A stretch of 6,335 bases of DNA from Cyclobacteriaceae bacterium (GTDB taxonomy: Bacteria; Bacteroidota; Bacteroidia; Cytophagales; Cyclobacteriaceae). The position numbers were made by a program, and so were the translations under genes. The stretch is from positions 1-6,335 of the forward strand of contig JABFSY010000030.1 in the NCBI GenBank assembly GCA_013140395.1, given 5' to 3'. The notes below the pieces were generated by a model. That model worked only from the letters and a program-made list of their open reading frames with translations. It had not been told where the DNA came from and made no database searches. Shown here in pieces: positions 1-5,467 of this stretch (position 1 is its first letter; each line of letters begins with the position of its first letter).

Positions 1-2266
1 GCTCAAGGCAGTTTACAGTGTAGTTCCGAAATCAGCCGTTCCTTGCTTGGGTGCTCCTTTCACGATAACGGTGACCGTCAATCCTGAGCCAGTAGTAAGT
101 CCAACTCTTGACAATACAGTTTGCAGCGATGATATTTCAAATATTGTATTGGGTACAAATGGTACATCGGCCACTGCTGCTTCATACGAAATAATGAGTT
201 TGGTGGTGCCCGGTTCAATTACGGCAGGCGTGGGTAATACTTTGGTTGGATCCACCGGAAGCATTAACCTAATTCGCAACGACAAATTTACGAACACGAC
301 CAATGCTACTGCGATAGTCGTTTACGGAATTCGTGGAATTAGTAATTCAGGCTGCGCTGGCCAGGTGCAATTGATTAATCTTTCAATAAATCCCAAACCG
401 GTGCTAGACCCGGCTCTTAATCCTACACCAGTTTGCAGTGGTTTAATCTCAAATGTTACGCTAGGTGTTGCACCGGGTTCTGTTGCTGCCGTTACCTATA
501 ATATCAATTCTATTACATTCACAGGATTAACTGCTGGTTCAGGCAACACGGGTATTGGTACTGGAAAATTGGCCAATGCCATTTTCAATGACTTGTATAT
601 CAACACCTCTGCAGGGCCACTTCAAGCTATCTATAACGTTGTGCCTGTTTCGGCCGCAGGATGTTTAGGAGCCGTAGGTACCGTGACCTTGACAATCAAT
701 CCGTCACCCGCTTTGTCTCCAGGGTTAGGTAAGACAGTGTGTTCTACTGACGTCAGCGGTATTACACTGATTAGTCTGGGTTCTAGCATTGCTGCCGCTA
801 ACTACAATATCATTAGTGTGGCCATTGATCCTTCGCTAACACAAACAGCAGGAAACACTGGCGCAAGAACCGCTGTCGGAGCAAACGAACTTGTGAACGA
901 TCGTTTCGAAAATCTAACGAACACCGTAAGAACAGTTACGTACAAAATTGAACCAGTTTCTGCGGCAGGTTGTAAAGGCCCGCAAGTGGATGTTGTGCTA
1001 AGCGTAGAGCCCAGCATTACCATGATTACACCGCCCAATGCATCACTCTGTAGCGACACGCCAAATACCCCAAGCCAAACGAACATTGTTTTGGATTCAA
1101 ATACATCTCCATCTTCAGGGGGCGTGACATTTGATTATACCGCGGTATCAACGCCTCCAGGGGCAGTTTTTGGATTCTTCCCCGCACAAGCCAATTTACC
1201 TCGCTTATATGTAATCACTGATAAACTGGTAAACAATACAAATGCTGCGGCTACCGTGACATACACCATCACTCCAAAAGCCGTTGGGGCCAAGGGTGGT
1301 GTGGGTTGTTCCGCAACCGTGCCAACAGTAGTTACTATCACAGTTGATCCAAAGCCAAGATTATCAATTACCCCAGCTACCGAAGTAGTATGTGAAGGAG
1401 TGGCGACTACTATGACGCTTTCTTCTACTACAGTGCCAAGCGCTGGCACGATTCAGTTTACAAAGATTGGTGCCGTCCCGAGTGGCGGAATGACGCTTCT
1501 ATCAGCACCAAAGATTATCTATTTGAGTGGTGAGCAAATCGGTGACGTGTGGGACAATCCAACTGTCAACGTTCAAACGGTGGCCTATACCTTCCGTGCG
1601 CAAGTAGTTGGAGGCTTAGGTTGTATTAGCGAAGATATCACAGCAGTTCTAACTGTTAATCCAAGCCCTACCATTGTTGCATCTCCACAGCTACCAATTT
1701 GTAGCAGCGATTTTGTTAATGTCACATTGACACCAGATGTAACGGGCGCTATTGCAACATATACCGCCTCTGATCCGTCAGGAAAAATTACAGGCGCTAC
1801 AGGTGGAGCGGGTAACTTAATTTTCCAAACCTTATTTTATAATTCAACCACACCAACTGTTGCCAATAGTGACGGCCCAGTTACAGTTACCTATACAGTA
1901 ACTCCAAAAGCGAGTGGTTGTACAGGAACGCCCATTGCGATACCTGTTGTAGTCAATCCTAAACCAAAAATATTGCCGGTGCCGAATACAATTACAGTTT
2001 GTCATGGCAATAATCTCACTATTCCATTGGCGAGCAACGTAACGGGGGCCAACTTCACATGGACGGTCGATAACCCAAGTGGATTGCCGGGAGTAATCCA
2101 ACAAATTGTTCCTGGTGCAGCTGGGATTAATCAAGTACTTACCAATACGACAGGTGTGCAGGCGAGTTTGACTTACACCATTAAGGCGTTTGGGCCGGGT
2201 GTTAATCCCAATGACTGCGAAGGAGATCAGAAAATTGTGATTGTTACGGTTGCGCCAGAATTGAGT
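1..2266 (+). repeat. Tandem array of PKD-like protein repeats: one remnant plus seven full units
   Basis: The units are seen in the translation; their DNA is diverged. Approximate boundaries are remnant 1-94, then 95-400, 401-712, 713-1018, 1019-1360, 1361-1672, 1673-1969 and 1970-2266, or 102, 104, 102, 114, 104, 99 and 99 residues. Each opens with a proline-rich linker and a cysteine (TVCSDD, PVCSG, TVCSTD, SLCSD, VVCEG, PICSS, TVCHG). Most carry an N-x-T/S-rich turn (TNTTN, ENLTN, VNNTN, TNTTG). They close with a Y-x-I/V strand, a second cysteine (often GC) and a TVNPxP-like end (NPEP, NPKP, NPSP, DPKP). This is the pattern of PKD-like domains common in large Bacteroidota surface proteins. 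The first three full units form a subgroup sharing AxYxI and an AGxGNT-like motif. The array probably forms an extended stalk, and more units likely lie upstream. Confidence 0.85.
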
Positions 2267-4246
2267 GCTAGTTTTCAAAATTTGCCAAGTTCTATTTGTA
2301 AAGGAGCTTCGGAGTTTCTGATTATTCAGTTGAACGGTCAAGCTCCCTTTAGTTTTGTGTATAATCAAAATGATGGAGTTACTAGCACCGATATTCCGGT
2401 TACAGGAGCTGGAAATTTCAAAGTGATTCAAGTTAACCCTGCAACGACAATAGCTTATGAGATTAAGTCGATGAAGGATGCGTTCAATTGCCCTGTAACC
2501 TTAGTGGGACAAACGATAACGATAACGGTTGGGGATCCTGATCCTAATTTTAGTATTGTTGCTCCAACTGCTGCTTGTGGTCCCGCACAATTTAGGTTCC
2601 AGTATAACCAAAAGGCAGGAACACAGTATACCTGGCAGTGGCAAGATGGATCTGCCGATAGTACCTATTTAGCCATAGTTGATGTGCCTAACCAAATCGT
2701 AAGACATACATTTAGTAATCTAAGTCCGAGCCGAGACCAAGACTATAACGTCACGATGCGCGTTGAACTACCGGCTCCGTTCCCGGGATGCTTTAAGTTT
2801 ACTTCAAAAAAGGTTACTGTCTTTTCAGCTATAGTGCCCAATGTATTCCCGGACAAGACGGAACTCTGTAGTGGTGAAACGATCAGAGTCACTAATCAGA
2901 GTTTGGGAGCTACGTCACATACCTGGTTCTGGCGCAACACAGGTTCTCTCGCTATGAATGATGTTCGGACCACTTCATCAGTTGCGTATACATTGACAAA
3001 CACAGGCGCATTAAACCCGCAGCCAATACAAATTGTGTATCAAGCGAGAAGCGCAAATTGCACAGCTCCAGATGTTGTTGTTGACATAAATGTATATAAG
3101 GGTGTTACTTCAAATTTCAGTGAGGGTGCAGTGCCACTGTTTAATAGTGGGTCCGCTACTGTTTCTTACACGAACACATCTGTACCGTTCGATATTGCTC
3201 AGTTTAGATATGATTGGACATTTGGGTTACTAGGGGATGCCACGCCAAATACATTGACGCAAACCACGGTAGGATCAATTCCTGTGGTCTATACTTCTCC
3301 AGGTACAAAGACTGTTATACTAAGTGTGACGAATATTCCGGCTGAAATTGCAGGTATCAATTGTAAGTCAGATTTCAGCAAGAATATTACCATTATTCTA
3401 CCACCCATTACAGCGAGTTTCGATATCGATCCAACCGAGCTTTGTTTCCCAGGGTCGATTAAATTGAAAAATGTGGTTGGTACTGGATTTGTTCATGAGT
3501 GGAGGGTGCTCAATAAAAAGACCGGTGCTTCATTTACTTCAAATGTGGCAGATCCCGTTGAGTTTATAGTAACTTCGCCAGGAGAGTATTCAGTAAGTTA
3601 TAGGACATCCATTCCGTCTACAGGACAGGTTGCCAATGCGCCTTTGAAAGATGTGGTGATCTATGATTTACCTCTCGCTACTTTCGACTTAAGGCCAGAT
3701 ATTGTTTACGTGCCAGATACCGAAATGTCTACGTTTAACTTCTCGAATGGGGCAAATCAATACCTCTGGGATTTTGGAGATGGCGGAACATCAGATCTGT
3801 TTGAGCCGAAGTATACATATGCCATCGAAGGAAAATATGAAGTATCATTGATTGCGAAATTTGATCATGGCAATGGCGTGGTTTGCGCGGATACGCTGAA
3901 GCGAATGATTATTGCGAAGCAGGGAGGTCAGGCAAAGATTCCGAACGTATTCACGCCCAACCCTAGTGGCCCAAGTTCTAATGGTGCGGGTGCCAATGGC
4001 ACTTTTAACGATGTCTTTTTGCCCATCGTTAAAGGTATTGCCAATGACTCCGATGCTTACAACTTACAGATATATGACAGGTGGGGTAATCTTATTTTCG
4101 AGAGCACCAGTTCTGTAGTAGGTTGGGACGGCTACAACAGAGACGGAAAACTAATGCCGGCAGGTGTGTATGTTTATAAATTGACGGTTCGTTTCTCGGA
4201 TTCACAGCGATCGACACGGGTAGGCGATATAACCATGATAAGATAA
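1..4246 (+). CDS. Giant PKD-repeat surface/secreted protein with T9SS type B (gliding motility-associated) C-terminal domain, 5' partial
   Basis: The frame is open from the first full codon (nt 2) to TAA at 4244-4246, giving 1414 visible residues with no start inside the window. The TTG at 47 could initiate, but the 15 codons before it read as the end of a PKD-like repeat (VYSVVPKS...PCLG), so the true start lies upstream. Modules in order: a repeat remnant, seven PKD-like repeats (to 2266), an Ig-like module (2267-2548), five PKD or PKD-like modules (2549-3922, the last with YLWDFGDGG), and a sorting domain (3938-4243) with IPNVFTPN, IYDRWG, GWDG, PAGVYVYK and a final IR. There is no catalytic motif and no membrane segment. 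Proteins of this build are exported by Sec and then by the T9SS, and act outside the cell as adhesins or as gliding or matrix proteins. That role is inferred from family knowledge; the ligand is unknown. The adjacent downstream PorP/SprF gene is its likely secretion partner. I am sure of the class, not of the function. Confidence 0.93.
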   Translation, partial: LKAVYSVVPKSAVPCLGAPFTITVTVNPEPVVSPTLDNTVCSDDISNIVLGTNGTSATAASYEIMSLVVPGSITAGVGNTLVGSTGSINLIRNDKFTNTTNATAIVVYGIRGISNSGCAGQVQLINLSINPKPVLDPALNPTPVCSGLISNVTLGVAPGSVAAVTYNINSITFTGLTAGSGNTGIGTGKLANAIFNDLYINTSAGPLQAIYNVVPVSAAGCLGAVGTVTLTINPSPALSPGLGKTVCSTDVSGITLISLGSSIAAANYNIISVAIDPSLTQTAGNTGARTAVGANELVNDRFENLTNTVRTVTYKIEPVSAAGCKGPQVDVVLSVEPSITMITPPNASLCSDTPNTPSQTNIVLDSNTSPSSGGVTFDYTAVSTPPGAVFGFFPAQANLPRLYVITDKLVNNTNAAATVTYTITPKAVGAKGGVGCSATVPTVVTITVDPKPRLSITPATEVVCEGVATTMTLSSTTVPSAGTIQFTKIGAVPSGGMTLLSAPKIIYLSGEQIGDVWDNPTVNVQTVAYTFRAQVVGGLGCISEDITAVLTVNPSPTIVASPQLPICSSDFVNVTLTPDVTGAIATYTASDPSGKITGATGGAGNLIFQTLFYNSTTPTVANSDGPVTVTYTVTPKASGCTGTPIAIPVVVNPKPKILPVPNTITVCHGNNLTIPLASNVTGANFTWTVDNPSGLPGVIQQIVPGAAGINQVLTNTTGVQASLTYTIKAFGPGVNPNDCEGDQKIVIVTVAPELSASFQNLPSSICKGASEFLIIQLNGQAPFSFVYNQNDGVTSTDIPVTGAGNFKVIQVNPATTIAYEIKSMKDAFNCPVTLVGQTITITVGDPDPNFSIVAPTAACGPAQFRFQYNQKAGTQYTWQWQDGSADSTYLAIVDVPNQIVRHTFSNLSPSRDQDYNVTMRVELPAPFPGCFKFTSKKVTVFSAIVPNVFPDKTELCSGETIRVTNQSLGATSHTWFWRNTGSLAMNDVRTTSSVAYTLTNTGALNPQPIQIVYQARSANCTAPDVVVDINVYKGVTSNFSEGAVPLFNSGSATVSYTNTSVPFDIAQFRYDWTFGLLGDATPNTLTQTTVGSIPVVYTSPGTKTVILSVTNIPAEIAGINCKSDFSKNITIILPPITASFDIDPTELCFPGSIKLKNVVGTGFVHEWRVLNKKTGASFTSNVADPVEFIVTSPGEYSVSYRTSIPSTGQVANAPLKDVVIYDLPLATFDLRPDIVYVPDTEMSTFNFSNGANQYLWDFGDGGTSDLFEPKYTYAIEGKYEVSLIAKFDHGNGVVCADTLKRMIIAKQGGQAKIPNVFTPNPSGPSSNGAGANGTFNDVFLPIVKGIANDSDAYNLQIYDRWGNLIFESTSSVVGWDGYNRDGKLMPAGVYVYKLTVRFSDSQRSTRVGDITMIR
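2267..2548 (+). other. Ig-like module within the giant protein
   Basis: These 94 residues differ from the preceding repeats. They begin ASFQNLPSSICKG, continue with a strand ending in LNGQAPFSFVYN, then AYEIKSMKDAFNC, and end in ITITVGDPDPN. The pattern C-x-G, L-x-G-x-A-P-F/W, Y-x-I-x-S-x-x-D-x-x-C is typical of Ig-like modules that sit beside PKD domains in Cytophagales surface proteins (recalled, not searched). It keeps the two-cysteine layout, with cysteines 64 residues apart. It marks the switch from the PKD-like repeat array to the PKD block before the sorting domain. Confidence 0.6.
2549..3922 (+). other. Block of five PKD/PKD-like domains of the giant protein
   Basis: Approximate modules are 2549-2827 (YTWQWQDGSADS, RHTFSN), 2828-3103 (ELCSGETIRVTNQS, HTWFWRNTG), 3104-3406 (FRYDWTFG, VVYTSPGTKTVILSVTN), 3407-3673 (ELCFPGSIKLKN, HEWRVLNKK, SPGEYSVSYRT) and 3674-3922 (YLWDFGDGGTSD, then YTYAIEGKYEVSLIA). 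The last is a canonical PKD domain: WDFGDG followed about 12 residues later by Y-x-x-x-G-x-Y-x-V-x-L. The others keep the central tryptophan strand with a degenerate DG or FG turn. PKD domains are Ig-like folds used as spacers or binding modules in extracellular proteins. The first two modules keep two cysteines each; the last three have only one. Confidence 0.75.
3938..4243 (+). other. T9SS type B sorting / gliding motility-associated C-terminal domain (CHU_C)
   Basis: The last 102 residues before the stop contain every landmark of this domain in order: IPNVFTPN, a loop ending in NDVFLPI, YNLQIYDRWGNLIFES, GWDGYNRDGK, PAGVYVYKLTV, and GDITMIR at the very end. It is the C-terminal secretion signal recognised by the type IX machinery. 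Type B domains differ from type A ones in being paired with SprF-like partners (knowledge from F. johnsoniae). One oddity is that the loop between FTPN and ND, usually a short GDG-type turn, is here about 14 residues rich in Gly, Ser and Asn. Confidence 0.95.
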
Positions 4247-4290
4247 AGCAAGATGGTTATTGATCAATTCATATCTTTGATTTTTGAAGC

Positions 4291-5316
4291 ATGAGGAAAT
4301 CTCTACTATTGGTCATCTTTTCGGTAGCGTTGAGCGCTGTGGTTGCTCAGGATCCTCAATTTTCTCAGTACTATCAATCTCCCCTTTATCTGAATCCCGG
4401 CTTCACTGGGATTACGAATCAGCAGAGAGCCACGTTTGTTCACCGTAACCAGTGGCCCAATTTGCCTCAGTCGTTTTCAACCTTTGCGGCTAGCTATGAT
4501 ATTTGGGTAGATGAGATTCGCAGCGGGATTGGTATTCTTGCTACTACCGATCGCATGGGTTCTGCGGGTTGGCGCACCACTAACGTTGGCTTAAACTATA
4601 GTTATAAAATCCGGCTCACCGAGAAAGCTGTCTTTTCCCCGGGCTTGTATTTTGGGTACGGTATTAATGGCCTTGACAGGAGCCGACTTCAATTTGGGGA
4701 TGGTTTAGAATTCAATGGCACAACGCTAGATCCGGCTTTTCAACGCCTTGGTAATACACAATATTTTGATTTTGGTGCTGGCTTCGTTTTATACAAAAAA
4801 GCTTGGTTCTTGGGAGCATCATTTAGCCATATTAACACGCCCAATCTTTCAATATTGAGTACTGAAACGCGCCTGCCAATGAAGTCGGTGGTTCATGGTG
4901 GTGTTAGAATTACACTTCGCAATGGAGTTCGCAAGGGTGCTAGTTCTGACTATTTGACTCCCTCTTTTGTCTATCGTGTACAAGGGGTGATCTCTCAATT
5001 TGATGTTGGATTAAATTATCATATTGATCCAGTATCGCTGGGCGTTTGGTATCGAGGTAAACCGTGGGAGAATACTGTCGTCAACTCGATCCAACAAGAT
5101 GCACTGATTTTTGCATTGGGTATTTATCTGAAGAATATGAGTATTGGATATAGCTATGATTTTAGTACTTCTGGCTTAGCCAGTGCTTCCGGAGGCGCTC
5201 ATGAAATTTCTGTGGTGTATGAATTTGAATCGAAGCCGCTTCGTAGGGGAGTAAAGAAGCGAAATAGATTGATCCCTTGCCCTTCGTTCAACAGCAAATC
5301 CGGATTCTGGAATTAG
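4291..5316 (+). CDS. Type IX secretion system membrane protein, PorP/SprF family
   Basis: The gene is complete, 341 residues from ATG 4291 to TAG 5314-5316, close to the usual 300-350 for the family. Residues 1-19 are a Sec signal peptide with probable cleavage VVA|QD. The mature protein opens with the family hallmark QDPQFSQYYQSPLYLNPGFTG-like block (residues 20-40), followed by R-x-QWP (52-56), alternating beta strands with many Tyr, Gly and Phe, and an end-of-barrel pattern IGYSYDFSTSGL...GAHEISVVYEF (285-312). A basic tail follows with the CPSF motif at 330-333; Cys330 is the only cysteine. Family members are outer-membrane beta-barrels; SprF is needed to deliver the type B adhesin SprB to the cell surface. 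The gene lies 44 bases behind a type B-domain protein with no terminator between, which suggests co-transcription and a cognate pair. No strong Shine-Dalgarno is visible, which is common in this phylum. No specific symbol is assigned because genomes carry many paralogues. Confidence 0.95.
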   Translation: MRKSLLLVIFSVALSAVVAQDPQFSQYYQSPLYLNPGFTGITNQQRATFVHRNQWPNLPQSFSTFAASYDIWVDEIRSGIGILATTDRMGSAGWRTTNVGLNYSYKIRLTEKAVFSPGLYFGYGINGLDRSRLQFGDGLEFNGTTLDPAFQRLGNTQYFDFGAGFVLYKKAWFLGASFSHINTPNLSILSTETRLPMKSVVHGGVRITLRNGVRKGASSDYLTPSFVYRVQGVISQFDVGLNYHIDPVSLGVWYRGKPWENTVVNSIQQDALIFALGIYLKNMSIGYSYDFSTSGLASASGGAHEISVVYEFESKPLRRGVKKRNRLIPCPSFNSKSGFWN

Positions 5317-5367
5317 TTCAATCAACGTTCTAAAAGGTATCTTATCGGTCAACAAAAATGTTTGGTC

Positions 5368-5406
5368 GAGGAAACCTGTTTGGCTCAATCTTTTCAAGGT
5401 TTCCTT
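5368..5406 (+). terminator. Probable intrinsic terminator after the PorP/SprF gene
   Basis: A perfect 9-base inverted repeat, AGGAAACCT (5369-5377) and AGGTTTCCT (5397-5405), is extended by one G-T pair (5368/5406) and encloses a 19-base loop. It lies 52 bases past the stop codon and is followed by T-rich sequence (TTCCGTTATTTTTG). The stem is only moderately GC-rich, the loop is long and the T tract is interrupted, so termination may be partial. Its position in the gap between two same-strand genes supports the call. Confidence 0.6.
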
Positions 5407-5411
5407 TCCGT

Positions 5412-5419
5412 TATTTTTG
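5412..5419 (+). promoter_or_regulatory. Candidate Bacteroidota -7 promoter element (TAnnTTTG) for the third gene
   Basis: TATTTTTG matches the Bacteroidota -7 consensus TAnnTTTG exactly and ends 48 bases before the ATG at 5468, which would give a leader of about 40 bases. The nearest upstream TTTG (5379-5382) is 29 bases away, longer than the usual spacing for the -33 element, so only half of the promoter is well supported. It lies in the T-rich tail of the probable terminator, an economical arrangement in a 151-base gap. Confidence 0.4.
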
Positions 5420-5442
5420 AAATCAACGCACGTCTTTAAGTT

Positions 5443-5467
5443 GGCTTAAGTCCTTACAGGCTTAAGT
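5443..5467 (+). promoter_or_regulatory. Duplicated GGCTTAAGT motif forming a possible hairpin abutting the start codon
   Basis: GGCTTAAGT occurs at 5443-5451 and again at 5459-5467, a 9-base direct repeat with a 16-base period whose core CTTAAG is self-complementary. A weaker copy, TTTAAGT, lies at 5435-5441. In RNA, 5444-5452 can pair with 5459-5467 (about 9 pairs including two G-U) around a 6-base loop, ending exactly one base before the ATG. This would bury the AGG at 5458-5460, the only Shine-Dalgarno-like bases. It could be a translational control hairpin or a DNA operator; the function is inferred only. Confidence 0.35.

Noticed and set aside
47..49. TTG as the start codon of the giant gene
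   Set aside because: The frame is open to the left edge and the upstream codons continue the repeat pattern, so this TTG is internal.
802..1449. Minus-strand open frames of 94 and 104 residues
   Set aside because: They lie opposite the PKD-like repeats, have no domain pattern, and are explained by the codon bias of the + strand gene.
1..2266. DNA-level tandem repeats or a CRISPR-like array
   Set aside because: The periodicity of about 300 bases is visible only in the protein; the DNA of the units is diverged and there are no short identical repeats with regular spacers.
1844..2431. 195-residue open frame on the minus strand
   Set aside because: It lies wholly opposite well-conserved repeat modules. 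The translation is rich in Asn, Arg, Cys and Trp, has no recognisable domain, and looks like a codon shadow.
3912..4118. 68-residue open frame on the + strand in another frame
   Set aside because: It overlaps the sorting domain, which is unmistakable in the main frame.
4260..4267. TTGATCAA palindrome in the 44-base gap
   Set aside because: It is a short, AT-rich isolated palindrome without a loop or T tract, so it is not a terminator and gives no basis for an operator call.
4272..4279. TATCTTTG, an exact TAnnTTTG match, as a promoter for the PorP/SprF gene
   Set aside because: It ends only 11 bases before the ATG at 4291, which would leave almost no leader, and there is no TTG/TTTG at suitable -33 spacing. 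Read-through from the giant gene is simpler.
5176..5397. 73-residue minus-strand open frame spanning the end of the PorP/SprF gene and the gap
   Set aside because: It overlaps the conserved 3' end of the PorP/SprF gene and starts inside the terminator stem; there are no recognisable features.
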